Source: JAPORK01 sp026710285 (GTDB taxonomy: Bacteria > Pseudomonadota > Gammaproteobacteria > Pseudomonadales > Endozoicomonadaceae). From it: a stretch of DNA of 64,000 nt. Of the stretch, positions 38,201 through 48,736 are shown in pieces; position 1 is the stretch's first letter, and each line of letters begins with the position of its first letter. Position numbers and translations under genes: made by a program. Under the pieces are notes generated by a model. The model was not told where the DNA came from, searched no databases, and saw only the letters and a list, made by a program, of their open reading frames with translations. The stretch spans positions 2,046,001 to 2,110,000 of the forward strand of contig OZ241746.1 in NCBI GenBank assembly GCA_965201045.1. Reading direction: 5' to 3'.

Positions 38201-39753
38201 TCTGAAAATTTTAACATATCTTGCAATTTAAATCCGGTATCTGGAAAAACATCTGATAGTAATGTTTTATCTGGTTCCTGGACTGATAACAATTCAGTCA
38301 AAAACGCTCTCAAAGTTAGCTGGAATTCATCATTGAGTGTATTTACAACCTTAAACAGGCTATCACAAAGAACCTCTTCACCGTTATGATTCTTTACTAA
38401 AAGAGGGAAGGAATACAAATTACGAGATAATAAATTTATTATAAAATCAAATTGCGTGATTGGCATAGTATTATCTTTACTGGTATCAAGAAAGGCTTGT
38501 GCCCTCATGTACACAAGTCCGTAACACAATCCTTTTGGATCTTTAAAATAGTTTGAAAGCTCTTCAGTACAACCCTCATCCTTGAAAAATGATGTGATAT
38601 TATTTTTCATGTTAAAATATCTTGAACTCATTTGTTTATCTATAGCTTTGATGCAACCTTCCAATTCATATGGCGTGATACATCTGCAAAACCTACTTTT
38701 GAGTATGTCACCAGGAAGCTGACCCTGTAGATTTTTACATGTTGCATATTTTAGATAATTAGGGTATTTTTTCTTTATTTCCTCAATGCTTCCATCTCTG
38801 CATAACTTGTGAAAAGGAGTATGAAAAGAATACCGGGGTTGGTTTATATCTTCATTACAAACTCTTAATTTAGATGGGATTTCAACAAATCTACTCTTGA
38901 GTATATCACCAGGAAGTTGACCTTGTAGATTTTTGTATCCTGCATACTTCAAAAGCCTGGGGTATTTTTGATTTATTTCCTCAATGTTTTCATCTCTGAA
39001 TAATTGGTGGAGCGGAGTATCAGGACGCTTCTCTTTTTCTTCTCCATTATTAATATCTGCCTGCTTTATTATGGAGAGCATCTCTGCCACATCTCTTGTT
39101 AGTCTCTCTTGTTCTGGAGGTTCGAGTTTACGCAGGGCGCTAATAAAATCGTGCTGGTCTTCAGGAGTAAGTTCAGCAAAAATAAATGCCACCTCTCTTG
39201 TTAGTCTCTCTTGTTCTGGAGGTTCGAGTTTACTTAGGACGCTAATAAAACTGTGTTGGTTTTCAGGAGTAAGTGCAGCAAAAATATCATGTTTAAGATC
39301 AATACCACTATGATCTGTTTCCTGGATAGAATCTAAAACATCGCTAATCTTGTCTTTTTCTGATGTTTTATCCGGTTGATCATTTTCCTGAGTGTGTGCA
39401 GAATCATTAGCTGCTATTTTATGATGGAGGTCCTTCATGAAAAAAGTAATCACATCATTGTTATTATTGACAATCTGGGGTTTATGCTCATCTGCCGCTC
39501 TTTTTCTGGTTTCATTGATAGTGTTTTCACTATAATTTTTCTTTGTTTGGGACTGTTTATTGTAAATATTTAATTTTGAGCAGAAGAGAGCTTTGTAGTC
39601 CTTGCTAAGGGCGTTTTTAAATTTACTGGGGATAGAGCAAAAGAAATTAATGATCTCGTTTATATAATAAAGTATCCTTTTTAAGAAAGTTGAATTAAAT
39701 TCCGGTAGATGTTGATTGATTGGGGTTTCTGGGTTCTTGTTTACTTGTTTCAT
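35284..39753 (-). CDS. Fused double protease-like/ankyrin protein (1489 residues)
   Basis: Two complete family modules in one frame. Module 1: leader MKQVNKNPETPINQHLPEF, a basic stretch TRKRAADEHK, two 34-residue repeats (about 155-222), two ankyrin-like units (LQGQLPGDILKSRF), the protease-like domain with C410 in KGLCYGL, H565 in GHTVGVYYD and D582 in YFDQNN, then ankyrin repeats to about 757. Module 2 starts directly with four 34-residue repeats (~784-921), again ankyrin-like units, C1107, H1262 and D1279, and C-terminal ankyrins. It looks like an unequal-recombination fusion that lost one leader and spacer. No Sec signal; an effector secreted by another route is inferred. Confidence 0.85.
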   Translation of the reverse strand: MKQVNKNPETPINQHLPEFNSTFLKRILYYINEIINFFCSIPSKFKNALSKDYKALFCSKLNIYNKQSQTKKNYSENTINETRKRAADEHKPQIVNNNNDVITFFMKDLHHKIAANDSAHTQENDQPDKTSEKDKISDVLDSIQETDHSGIDLKHDIFAALTPENQHSFISVLSKLEPPEQERLTREVAFIFAELTPEDQHDFISALRKLEPPEQERLTRDVAEMLSIIKQADINNGEEKEKRPDTPLHQLFRDENIEEINQKYPRLLKYAGYKNLQGQLPGDILKSRFVEIPSKLRVCNEDINQPRYSFHTPFHKLCRDGSIEEIKKKYPNYLKYATCKNLQGQLPGDILKSRFCRCITPYELEGCIKAIDKQMSSRYFNMKNNITSFFKDEGCTEELSNYFKDPKGLCYGLVYMRAQAFLDTSKDNTMPITQFDFIINLLSRNLYSFPLLVKNHNGEEVLCDSLFKVVNTLNDEFQLTLRAFLTELLSVQEPDKTLLSDVFPDTGFKLQDMLKFSEIHGKLDLFANTLFLGNDANLDDLFTPLFDELKKMPKNSFLHLDNFGHTVGVYYDPKSDKLVYFDQNNLQCINEQFAKPFNDASGLAKHVFTILKDKNEDVLFLKIKIYTRPKTLEDQKGIQETIQKLFEKKHKHMQEEYYEKQKDSTSMQKMIRVLLYIGKQNRNVKILIRNNNNKENRYLVLRSAIKHNNKELVQLLANEKDLLYRKNEKGETVLFDAIKTGNLETVEILLEAGANVDEIRLFGLSEIEQQRTKYLQKESLIRNVAFIFGKLTSEDQHDFISIFNKLESSELDSLTRYAGFIFSGLTHEDQHSFISALNKFEPSKQESLTREVALIFAELTREDQHSFISALNKLEPPEQERLTREVAFIFAELTPEDQHDFISALSKLEPPEQERLTRDVAEMLSTIKQADINNGEEKKNFPDTQLHQLFRDENIEEINQKYPRLLQYAGYKNLQGQLPGDILKHRFGEIPSELRACNEYIKQPRYSFHTPFHKLCRDGSIEEIKKKYPNYLKYATCKNLQGQLPGDILKSRFRYGTPYELKDCIEAIDEQIESRYFKMENNLISFFSDEGCTKEFLNYFKNVKGLCYGLVYMRAQAFLDTSKDNTMSITQFDFIMNLLFRDFSSFPLLVKNNSGEEVRCDSLFKVVNTLNDESRLPLRAFLTELLSAHKSNKTLISDAFPDTKFKSQDMLKISEIYGKLDLFANTLFLGNETNLHVLFTLLFDKLKKMPKNSFLQLSNVGHAVGVYYDPKSDKLVYFDHNNLHYKNEQLAETFDNTSRLAEHVFTTLKDESEDVLFLKITIYTRPKTLEDQKGIQEKIQKLFERKCGHMRKEHYEKEKDSTSMQKMIISLLRNQSSVNLHKKNVRRLIRDNNNRENRHLVLRSAIKQNNKELVQLLANERDLLDIQNKKGKTVLFDAIKTGNPETVKILLEAGANVDLINKSLIDKVRSLGLSEIEQLIAAKEGAKAT

Positions 39754-41032
39754 AATAATTCGCTATGTCTGCATATAAAATAGAAAGTTGGCATGGTGAC
39801 TTCTTTTTTTGTCAGCTCAGGTTAAGTCGTTCTATAAAAATGCTATTAAAAGCTGATATAAATAGTATAAATTTCAGGTTGATATGATGTTTATAATTGC
39901 TTAACTTCAAACGTTTTTAAGTTATTGATTAAAAAGGGTCTATAATACAAGAAATCTTGTAAATTAATAGGTTATGACTGAAGAAAATTCAATTTATGAA
40001 AAATTATCCGAAGCATTAACTTTTTAATCAGTTAAAATGTAAGGCAATCTTACTAATAAAAGCTGATTTTCTGCATATACAGAATGGATGCTACAGCTTG
40101 AAATACCTTCCTATTGTACCATAACGACATGGTCTAGCAATAGTGTTTTGTAGTAGCAACTGTTATTTACATTAAAAAAGTTATGCATACAACGGATATG
40201 ATGTATGATGTGATTTTCAATTGATTTTATTTGTAAATATCAATACTTCGGACAGTTTTTAAAAATCTACTATGGGTTAAACTGTAGGCTATTGATTTGC
40301 AAGGATATTTTTCATAGCAAGGCAAAAAAATCCTTTTAAAATCAATAAGTTACAAAAACTGTCCGAAGCGTTGAATATATGATTAATAATAAATACATGA
40401 TGTGGAACTATATGTACAATGTACAGAAAAAATGATTCCTGAGCTGTTTTTAAACCTGCTCCTTTCATCAGTCTTTGCTCTTTTAGCGGCAGCGAGCCAC
40501 GCCTCTTCAAGTGTACTGTCTCTACTTCTGTTTAATTTTTCAGATTTACATCCTATGAACTTTTAAAACTTTCCACAAATAGGGTGATATAGACATTAAC
40601 TATTCTTTTAAAGTTTAATATTCGACAATGTTACATTTAATAATATCTGACAAGTCTGTTGGTTATTCTGACAGTTAAGATTACCTAAACTGCAAAAAAT
40701 AAACGATAAAAGCATTTCATATCAACATCTCTGTTAGTCTGGAAAACAAATGTTCCATCACTTGTGAACAATTGCTGTGTTTATGCATGCTTAATGCACA
40801 TATTTATTTTTATTATCCTGATAAGAGATTAGATAAATAGAAACAATGGACAATAATAAAATAGACACCGCCCTTTATATTTTATGTTCAGCGGCTAATG
40901 AAGGTATTATGAATAGAATTTTTAAGATATGAATACTTAATTGTTAATGCTCTCTGAGAGACAGCTTACAGGGAAGGGAGAGTGCCAGTTAGTCGGTCAG
41001 TTACAACCAGACAAGCATCATTCAATTAAATA
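39754..41032. other. Cassette spacer 1/2
   Basis: About 1280 bases without a supported gene: the leader of the fused gene (short ribosome site GCGAATTATT), a conserved AT-rich stretch, the palindromic element at 40241-40373, a GC-richer 90-base stretch around 40480 conserved in all spacers, and the shared downstream region of the next gene. Confidence 0.6.
40241..40373 (+). repeat. Palindromic 133-bp element, copy A
   Basis: It starts CAATACTTCGGACAGTTTTT and ends ACTGTCCGAAGCGTTG, i.e. imperfect terminal inverted repeats around a core with AAGGATATTTTTCATAGC. The same element occurs in three other cassette spacers and, shorter and inverted, at 5621. Probably a MITE that was carried along with the cassette duplications. 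Confidence 0.75.
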
Positions 41033-43336
41033 CTATGCACTATGGAATTTTATTCTGGTAGCCCTCACTTTTTCTTTTGCAGCAATGAGTTGTTGTGCTA
41101 TTTTAGATAATCCACCTGATCTAACCTCATCAATAAGGCTTTTATTGATAAGATCCACATTAGCACCTGCTTCGAGTAATATTTTAACTGTTTCCAGATT
41201 GCCTGTTTTGATAGCATCAAAAAGAACTGTTTCACCTTTTTCATTTTGTATGTCAAGAAGATCTCTTTCATTGGCTAGTAACTGTACCAGCTTTTTATTG
41301 TTTTGTTTAATGGCATAGCGTAATACCAGATATTTGATGCGTTGTTGTTCTATTTCAGAGAATCCAAATAATCTAATCTCATCAATAAGGCTTTTATTGA
41401 TAAGATCCACATTAGCACCTGCTTCGAGTAATATTTCAACTGTTTCCGGATTGCCTGTTTTGATAGCATCAAAAAGAACTGTTTTACCTTTTTTATTTTG
41501 TATGTCAAGAAGATCTCTTTCATTGGCTAGTAACTGTACCAGCTCTTTATTGTTTTGTTTAATGGCAGAGCGTAATACCAGATGTCTGTTGTTTTGATTA
41601 TTATTATCTTTTATCAAGCTTTGTACATTTTTTTCGCCTAGAATTAAAGAAGATTGATTACGTAATAATGAATTAATCATCTTTTGCATGCTGGTACTGT
41701 CTTTTTCTTTTTCATAATGTTCTTTTCGCATATGCTCGCATTTTCTTTCAAATAATTCTTGTATTGTTTCCTGTATACCCTTTTGATCTTCTAGTGTTTT
41801 TGGGCGCGTATATATTGTTATTTTCAAAAATAGAACATCCTCATTTTTATCTTTGAGTGTTGTGAACACATGCGTTGCAAGAAGGGATGTGTTATCGAAA
41901 GGTTCAGCAAGCTGTTTGTTTTTACATTGTAAGTTCTTCTGGTCAAAATGAACTAGCTTATCGCTCTTTGGATCATAGTAGACACCAATAGTATGTCTGG
42001 CATTACTTAATTGTAAGAAAGAATTTTTGGGCATTTTTTTTAGTTTATCGAATAAAGGAGTGAAGAGTTCACGGAGGTTAGCGTCATTACCAAGAAAAAG
42101 AGTGTTGGCAAACAGATCAAGTTTTCCGTGAATTTCTGAAATTTTTAACATATCTTGCGGTTTAAATTTGGTATCTGGAAAAGCATCTGATATTAATGTT
42201 TTATTTGATCTATGGGCTGATAACAATTCAGTCAAAAACGCTCTAAAAGGTAGCCGGGATTCATCATTGAGTGTATTTACAACCTTAAACAGGCTATTAC
42301 AACGAACCTCTTCACCTTTATTATTCTTTACTAAAAGAGGGAAGGAAGAAAAATTACGAGATAATAAATTCATTATAAAATCAAATTGCGTGATTGACAT
42401 AGTATTATCTTTACTGGTATCAAGAAAGGTCTGTGCCCTCATGTATGTGAGCCCGTAACACAATCCTGCTAAACTTTCAAAATAGTTTAAAAGCTCTTCA
42501 GAACAATCCTCATCCGTGAAAAATGATATGAGATTATTTTTCACGTTAGAATATCTTGACCTCATTTGTTTATCTATAGCTTTGATGCAATCTTTCAATT
42601 CAGATGGCGTGCCATCGCTGCAAAACCTACTTTTGAGTATGTCACCAGGAAGCTGACCCTGTAGATTTTTACATGTTGCATATTCTAGATAATTAGGGTA
42701 TTGTTCCTTTATTTTTTCAATGCTTGCATATCTGCATAACTTGTGAAAAGGAGTATGAAAAGAATACCAGGTTTGGTTTATATCTTCATTACAAGCTCTT
42801 AATTCAGATGGGATTTCACTAAATCTACTCTTGAGTATATCACCAGGAAGTTGACCTTGTAGATTTTTGTATCCTGCATACTGCAGAAGCCTGGGATATT
42901 TTTGATTTATTTCCTCAATGCTTTCATCACTGAATAATTGGTGGAGCGGAGTATCAGGAAACTTCTCTTTTCCTTCTCCATTATTAATATCTGCCTGCTT
43001 TATTGTGGAGAGCATCTCTGCCACATCTCTTGTTAGTCTCTCTTGTTCTGGAGATTCGAGTTTACTCAGAGCGCTAATAAAGTCTTTTTGGTCTGTAGGG
43101 GTAAGCGCAGCAAAAATCTCCGCCACATTTCTTGTTAGGCTCTCTTGTTGTGGAGGTCTGAGTTTATTCAGGAGGCTAATAAAGTCTTTTCGACCTGTAG
43201 GAGTAAGCGTAGCAAAAATCTGCGCCACATTACCGATGTTGTTTATATAATGACGTATCCTTTTTGAGAAAGTTGAATTAAATTCCGGTAGATGTTGATT
43301 GGTTGGGGTTTCTGGGTTCTTTTTTACTCGTTTCAT
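41033..43336 (-). CDS. Protease-like/ankyrin family protein (767 residues)
   Basis: Layout: leader MKRVKKNPETPTNQHLPEF (1-19), two 34-residue repeats (38-105; VAQIFATLTPTGRKDFISLL...), two ankyrin-like units (128-238), the protease-like domain with C293 (GLCYGL), H448 (RHTIGVYYD) and D465 (HFDQKN), then two C-terminal ankyrin blocks (~584-740). The spacing Cys-155-His-17-Asp is the same in every family member, including this one. The order Cys, His, Asp and the GxCxGL and FD(Q/H)(N/K)N surroundings resemble C58/YopT-type papain-fold proteases, though overall similarity is low. It has one more C-terminal ankyrin block than its neighbours and the short leader type. Confidence 0.85.
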   Translation of the reverse strand: MKRVKKNPETPTNQHLPEFNSTFSKRIRHYINNIGNVAQIFATLTPTGRKDFISLLNKLRPPQQESLTRNVAEIFAALTPTDQKDFISALSKLESPEQERLTRDVAEMLSTIKQADINNGEGKEKFPDTPLHQLFSDESIEEINQKYPRLLQYAGYKNLQGQLPGDILKSRFSEIPSELRACNEDINQTWYSFHTPFHKLCRYASIEKIKEQYPNYLEYATCKNLQGQLPGDILKSRFCSDGTPSELKDCIKAIDKQMRSRYSNVKNNLISFFTDEDCSEELLNYFESLAGLCYGLTYMRAQTFLDTSKDNTMSITQFDFIMNLLSRNFSSFPLLVKNNKGEEVRCNSLFKVVNTLNDESRLPFRAFLTELLSAHRSNKTLISDAFPDTKFKPQDMLKISEIHGKLDLFANTLFLGNDANLRELFTPLFDKLKKMPKNSFLQLSNARHTIGVYYDPKSDKLVHFDQKNLQCKNKQLAEPFDNTSLLATHVFTTLKDKNEDVLFLKITIYTRPKTLEDQKGIQETIQELFERKCEHMRKEHYEKEKDSTSMQKMINSLLRNQSSLILGEKNVQSLIKDNNNQNNRHLVLRSAIKQNNKELVQLLANERDLLDIQNKKGKTVLFDAIKTGNPETVEILLEAGANVDLINKSLIDEIRLFGFSEIEQQRIKYLVLRYAIKQNNKKLVQLLANERDLLDIQNEKGETVLFDAIKTGNLETVKILLEAGANVDLINKSLIDEVRSGGLSKIAQQLIAAKEKVRATRIKFHSA

Positions 43337-44607
43337 AATAATTCTTCATGTCTACATATAAAATAGAAAGTTGACATGGTGACTTCTTTTTTTGTCAGCT
43401 CAGGTTAAGTCGTTCTATAAAAATGCTATTAAAAGCTGATATAAACAGTATAAATTTCAGGTTGATTATAATTGCTTAACTTCAAACGTTTTTAAGTTAT
43501 TGATTCAAAAAGGTTTATAATACAAGAAACCTTATAAATTAATAAGTTATGCCTGAAGAAAATTCAATTTATGAAAAATTATCCGAAGCATTAACTTTTT
43601 AATCAGTTAAAATGTAAAGTAATCTTACTAATAAAAGCTGATTTTCTGCATATACAGAATGGATGCTACAGCTTGAAATACGTTCCTATTGTACCATAAC
43701 GACATGGTCTAGCAATAGTGTTTTGTAGTAGCAACTGTTATTTACATTAAAAAAGTTATGCATACAACGGATATGATGTATGATGTGATTTTCAATTGAT
43801 TTTATTTGTAAATATCAATACTTCGGACAGTTTTTAAAAATCTACTATGGGTTAAACTGTAAGCTATTGATGTGAAAGGATATTTTTCATAGCAAGACAA
43901 AAAAATCCTTTTAAAATCAATAAGTTACAAAAACTGTCCGAAGCATTGAATATATGATTAATAATAAATACATGATGTGGAACTATATGTACAATGTACA
44001 GAAAAAATGATTCCTGAGCTGTTTTTAAACCTGCTCCTTTCATCAGTCTTTGCTCTTTTAGCGGCAGCGAGCCACGCCTCTTCAAGTGTACTGTCTCTGC
44101 TTCTGTTTAATTTTTCAGGTTTACATCCTATGAACTTTTAAAACTGTCCACAAATAGGGTGATATAGACATTAACTATTCTTTTAAAGTTTAATATTCGA
44201 CAATGTTACATTTAATAATATCTGACAAGTCTGTTGGTTATTCTGACAGTTAAGATTACCTAAACTGCAAAAAATAAACGATAAAAGCATTTCATATCAA
44301 CATCTCTGTTAGTCTGGAAAACAAATGTTTCATCACTTGTGAATAATTGCTGTGTTTATGCATGCTTAATGCACAGATTTATTTTTATTATCCTGATAAG
44401 AGATTAGATAAATAGAAACAATGGACAATAATAAAATGGACGCCACCCTTTATATTTTATGTTCAGCGGCTAATGAAGGTATTATGAATATAATTTTTAA
44501 GATATGAATACTTAATTGTTAATGCTCTTTGAGAGATAACTTACAGGGAAGGGAGAGTGCCAGTTAGTCGGTCAGTTACAACCAGACAAGCATCATTCAA
44601 TTAAATA
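43337..44607. other. Cassette spacer 2/3
   Basis: About 1270 bases, near-identical to the spacer before it apart from scattered substitutions and a short deletion in the leader (GATATGATGTTTATAATT reads GATTATAATT). It includes the palindromic element at 43816-43948. No gene supported. Confidence 0.6.
43816..43948 (+). repeat. Palindromic 133-bp element, copy B
   Basis: Same terminal inverted repeats as copy A (right end GTCCGAAGCATTG) and same position in the spacer; a few substitutions in the core. Confidence 0.75.
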
Positions 44608-47025
44608 CTATGCACTATGGAATTTTATTCTGGTAGCCCTCACTTTTTCTTTTGCTGCAATGAGTTGTTGTGCTATTTTAGATAATCCACCTGATCTAAC
44701 CTCATCAATAAGGCTTTTATCGATAAGATCCACATTAGCACCTGCTTCGAGTAATATTTTAACTGTTTCCGGATTGCCTGTTTTGATAGCATCAAAAAGA
44801 ACTGTTTCACCTTTTTCATTTTTTATGTCAAGAAGATCTCTTTCATTGGCTAGTAACTGTACCAGCTCTTTATTGTTTTGTTCAATGGCAGAGCATAATA
44901 CCAGATATCTGTTTTCTTGATTATTATTATTTCTTATCAACATTTGTACATTTATATTTTGTTCGCCTAGATCTACATAAAATTGATTACATAATAATAC
45001 ATCAATCATCTTTTGCATACTGGTACTGTCTTTTTCTTTTTCATAATGTTCTTTTCGCATACACTCACGTTTTTCTTCAAATAATTCTTGTATTGTTTTC
45101 TGTATACCCTTTTGACCTTCTAGTGTTTTTGGGCGCGTATATATTTTTATGTTCAAAAATAGAACATCCTCATTTTCATCTTTGAGTTTTGTGAACACAT
45201 GCTTTGCAAGAAGGGATGTGTTATCGAAAGGTTCAGCAAGCTGTTTGTTTATACGTTGTGAGTTATTCTGGTCAAAATAAACTAGCTTATCGCTCTTTGG
45301 ATCATAGTAGACACCAACAGCATGTCTGACATTGTCTAAATATACGAAAGAATTTTCAGGCATTTTTTTTAGTTTATCGAATAAAAGAGTGAAGAGTGCA
45401 CGGAGGTTAGCTTTATTACCAAGAAAAAGAGTGTTGGCAAACAGATCAAGTTTTCCGTAAATTTCTGACATTTTTAACATATCTTGCGATTTAAATTTGG
45501 TATCTGGAAAAGCATCCGATATTAATGTTTGTTTTGATTTATGGACTGATAACAATTCAATCAAAAACGCTCTCAAAGGTAGCCGGGATTCATCATTGAG
45601 TGTATTTACAACCTTAAACAGGCTATCACAAAGAACCTCTTCACCGTTATGATTCTTTACTAAAAGAGGGAAGGAATACAAATTACGAGATAATAAATTT
45701 ATTATAAAATCAAATTGCGTGATTGATATAGTATTATCTTTACTGGTATCAAGAAAGGCTTGTGCCCTCATGTACACAAGTCCGTAACATAACCCTTTTA
45801 TATTTTTAAAGTAGTTTGAAAGCTCTTCAGTACAACCCTCGTCATTGAAAAATGATATGAGATTATTTTCCATATTAAAATATCTTGACCTCATTTGTAT
45901 ACTTATATCTATGATGCAATGTATCAATTCAGATGGTATGTCAGATGGTATGCCATCGCTGCAAAACCTACTTTTGAGTATGTCACCAGGAAGCTGATCC
46001 TGTAGATTTTTACATGTTGCATATTTTAGATAATTAGGGTATTGTTCCTTTATTTCCTCAATGCTTCCATCTCTGCATAACTTGTGAAAAGGAGTATGAA
46101 AAGAATACCGGGGTTGGTTTATATCTTCATTACAAGCTCTTAATTCAGATGGGATTTCACCAAATCTATGCTTGAGTATATCACCAGGAAGTTGACCTTG
46201 TGGATTTTTGTATCCCGCATACTCCAGAAGCCTGCGGTAGTTTTGATTTATTTTCTCAATGCTTCCATCTCTGAATAATTCGTGGAGCGGAGTATCAAGA
46301 AAATTCTCTTTTTCTTCTCCATTATTAATGTCTGCCTGGTTTATTGTGGAGAGCATCTCTGCCACATCTCTTGTTAGTCTCTCTTGTTCTGGAGGTTCGA
46401 GTTTACTCAGGGCGCTAATAAAATCGTGTTGGTCTTCAGGAGTAAGTTCAGCAAAAATAAATGCCACCTCTCTTGTTAGTCTCTCTTGTTCTGGAGGTTC
46501 GAGTTTACTTAGGACGCTAATAAAACTGTGTTGGTTTTCAGGAGTAAGTGCAGCAAAAATATCATGTTTAAGATCAATACCACTATGATCTGTTTCCTGG
46601 ATAGAATCTAAAACATCGCTAATCTTGTCTTTTTCTGATGTTTTATCCGGTTGATCATTTTCCTGAGTGTGTGCAGAATCATTAGCTGCTATTTTATGAT
46701 GGAGGTCATTCATGAAAGTAATTGCATTATTATTGTTATTATCGACAATCTGTAATTTACGCTCATCTGCCGCTCTTTTTCTGGTTTTATTGATAGTGTT
46801 TTCACTATAATTTTTCTTTGTTTCGGGCTGTTCATTGTCAATATTTAATTTTGAGAAGAGAGCTTTGTAGCCCTTGCTAAGGGCGTTTATAAACTTCCTG
46901 GGGATAGCGACAAAGAAATTACCGACCTGGTTTATATAATAACGTATCCCTTTTGAGAAAGTTGAATTAAATTTCGGTAGATGTTGATTGATTGGAGTTT
47001 CCGGGTTCTTTTTTACTTGTTTCAT
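44608..47025 (-). CDS. Protease-like/ankyrin family protein (805 residues)
   Basis: It has the long leader type, shared with the fused gene: MKQVKKNPETPINQHLPKF, SKGYKALFSKLN, a basic TRKRAADERK (about 81-90), then an acidic linker and ~155-220 two 34-residue repeats. Ankyrin-like units (244-354) are followed by the protease-like domain with C413 (GLCYGL), H568 (RHAVGVYYD) and D585 (YFDQNN), and a single C-terminal ankyrin block. The N-terminal ~220 residues are almost those of the 35284 gene, while the central part is closer to the 52060 gene, so it appears recombinant. There is no signal peptide or membrane segment. Confidence 0.85.
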   Translation of the reverse strand: MKQVKKNPETPINQHLPKFNSTFSKGIRYYINQVGNFFVAIPRKFINALSKGYKALFSKLNIDNEQPETKKNYSENTINKTRKRAADERKLQIVDNNNNNAITFMNDLHHKIAANDSAHTQENDQPDKTSEKDKISDVLDSIQETDHSGIDLKHDIFAALTPENQHSFISVLSKLEPPEQERLTREVAFIFAELTPEDQHDFISALSKLEPPEQERLTRDVAEMLSTINQADINNGEEKENFLDTPLHELFRDGSIEKINQNYRRLLEYAGYKNPQGQLPGDILKHRFGEIPSELRACNEDINQPRYSFHTPFHKLCRDGSIEEIKEQYPNYLKYATCKNLQDQLPGDILKSRFCSDGIPSDIPSELIHCIIDISIQMRSRYFNMENNLISFFNDEGCTEELSNYFKNIKGLCYGLVYMRAQAFLDTSKDNTISITQFDFIINLLSRNLYSFPLLVKNHNGEEVLCDSLFKVVNTLNDESRLPLRAFLIELLSVHKSKQTLISDAFPDTKFKSQDMLKMSEIYGKLDLFANTLFLGNKANLRALFTLLFDKLKKMPENSFVYLDNVRHAVGVYYDPKSDKLVYFDQNNSQRINKQLAEPFDNTSLLAKHVFTKLKDENEDVLFLNIKIYTRPKTLEGQKGIQKTIQELFEEKRECMRKEHYEKEKDSTSMQKMIDVLLCNQFYVDLGEQNINVQMLIRNNNNQENRYLVLCSAIEQNNKELVQLLANERDLLDIKNEKGETVLFDAIKTGNPETVKILLEAGANVDLIDKSLIDEVRSGGLSKIAQQLIAAKEKVRATRIKFHSA

Positions 47026-48324
47026 AATAATTCTCTATGTCTACATATAAAATAGAAAGTTGGCATCGGGACTTCTTTTTTTGTCAGCTCAGGTTAAGCC
47101 GTTCTATAAAAATGCTATTAAAAGCTGATATAAACAGTATAAATTTCAGGTTGATATGATGTTTATAATTGCTTAACTTTAAACGTTTTTAAGTTGTTGA
47201 TTAAAAAGGGTTTATAATGCAAGAAATCTTATAAATTAATAGGTTCTGCCTGAAGAAAATGCAATTTATGAAAAATTATCCGAAGCATTAACTTTTTAGT
47301 CAGTTAAAATGTAAAGCAATCTTACTAATAAAAGCTGATTTTCTGCATATCCAGAATGGATGCTACAGCTTGAAATACCTTCCTATTGTACCATAACGAC
47401 ATGGTCTAGCAATAGTGTTTTGTAGTAGCAACTGTTATTTACATTAAAAAAGTTATGCATGCAACGGATATGATGTATGATGTGATTTTCAATTGATTTT
47501 ATTTGTAAATATCAATACTTCGGACAGTTTTTAAAAATCTACTATGGGTTAAACTGTAGGCTATTGATTTGCAAGGATATTTTTCATAGCAAGGCAAAAA
47601 ATCCTTTTAAAATCAATAAGTTAAAAAAACTGTCCGAAGCGTTGAATATATGATTAATAATAAATACATGATGTGGAACTATATGTACAATGTACAGAAA
47701 AAATGATTCCTGAGCTGTTTTTAAACCTGCTCCTTTCATCAGTCTTTGCTCTTTTAGCGGCAGCGAGCCACGCCTCTTCAAGTGTACTGTCTCTACTTCT
47801 GTTTAATTTTTCAGATTTACATCCTATGAACTTTTAAAACTTTCCACAAATAGTGTGATATAGACATTAACTATTCTTTTAAAGTTTAATATTCGACAAT
47901 GTTACATTTAATAATATCTGACAAGTCTGTTGGTTATTCTGACAGTTAAGATTACCTAAACTGCAAAAAATAAACGATAAAAGCATTTCATATCAACATC
48001 TCTGTTAGCCTGGAAAACAAATGTTCCATCACTTGTGAACAATTGCTGTGTTTATGCATGCTTAATGCACATATTTATTTTTATTATCCTGATAAGAGAT
48101 TAGATAAATAGAAACAATGGACAAAAATAAAATGGATGCCGCCCTTTATATTTTATGTTCAGCAGCTAATCAAGGTATTATGAATAGAATTTTTAAGATA
48201 TGAATACTTAATTGTTAATGCTCTCTGAGAGACAGCTTACAGGGAAGCGAGGGTGCCAGTTAGTCGGTCAGTTACAACCAGACAAGCATCATTCAATTAA
48301 ATACTATGTACCATGGGATTTTAT
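47026..48324. other. Cassette spacer 3/4
   Basis: About 1300 bases, same organisation as the other spacers, with the palindromic element at 47513-47644. No gene supported. Confidence 0.6.
47513..47644 (+). repeat. Palindromic 132-bp element, copy C
   Basis: Same ends as copy A, one A shorter in an A-run of the core. Confidence 0.75.
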
Positions 48325-48548
48325 TCAGGTAGCTTTCGCTCCTTCTTTTGCTGCAATGAGTTGTTGTTCTATTTTAGATAATCCACGTGATCTAACCTCA
48401 TCAATAAGGCTTTTATCGATAAGATCCACATTAGCACCTGCTTCGAGTAATATTTTAACTGTTTCCGGATTGCCTGTTTTGATAGCATCAAAAAGAACTG
48501 TTTCACCTTTTTCATTTTGCATGTCAAGAAGATCTCTTTCATTGGCTA
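48325..48548 (-). pseudogene. Severed C-terminal ankyrin piece of the next gene
   Basis: It encodes NEKGETVLFDAIKTGNPETVKILLEAGANVDLIDKSL and the usual C-terminus (IAAKEGAKAT). It belongs to the gene at 48719-50758 but is cut off by the MITE at 48549-48736, so it has no start or ribosome site of its own. Confidence 0.85.
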
Positions 48549-48736
48549 AAGGGCGTTGATAATTAAGCCAGCCATATCATTAAAGCTGCAATATGTAGCA
48601 TTATAAGATAGTTCTTACTGATTATCACGCAATGCCATTTAGGGTATTATTATCGGAATAATATTACATCTTTATCTTCAAGAATATGATTATAAAGGAT
48701 TTTTCAAACAATGAGAACTTAATTGTCAAGGTCCTT
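48549..48736. mobile_element. 188-bp MITE flanked by TA, inserted in a protease-like gene
   Basis: In sister genes the reading is TTGGCTAGTAAC; here TA is duplicated around an insert. The insert has imperfect terminal inverted repeats AAGGGCGTTGATAATTAAG and AAGGACCTTGACAATTAAG. TA duplication is typical of IS630/Tc1-mariner transposition. No coding capacity. It supplies the premature stop (TTGACAATTAA on the minus strand) of the gene. Confidence 0.88.

Noticed and set aside
40289..40510. A ~70-codon minus-strand frame starting MKRRGSLPLKEQ, present in three spacers
   Set aside because: It overlaps the palindromic element, lacks a ribosome site, and is broken by a length change in the fourth spacer, so its conservation reflects duplication of the spacer.
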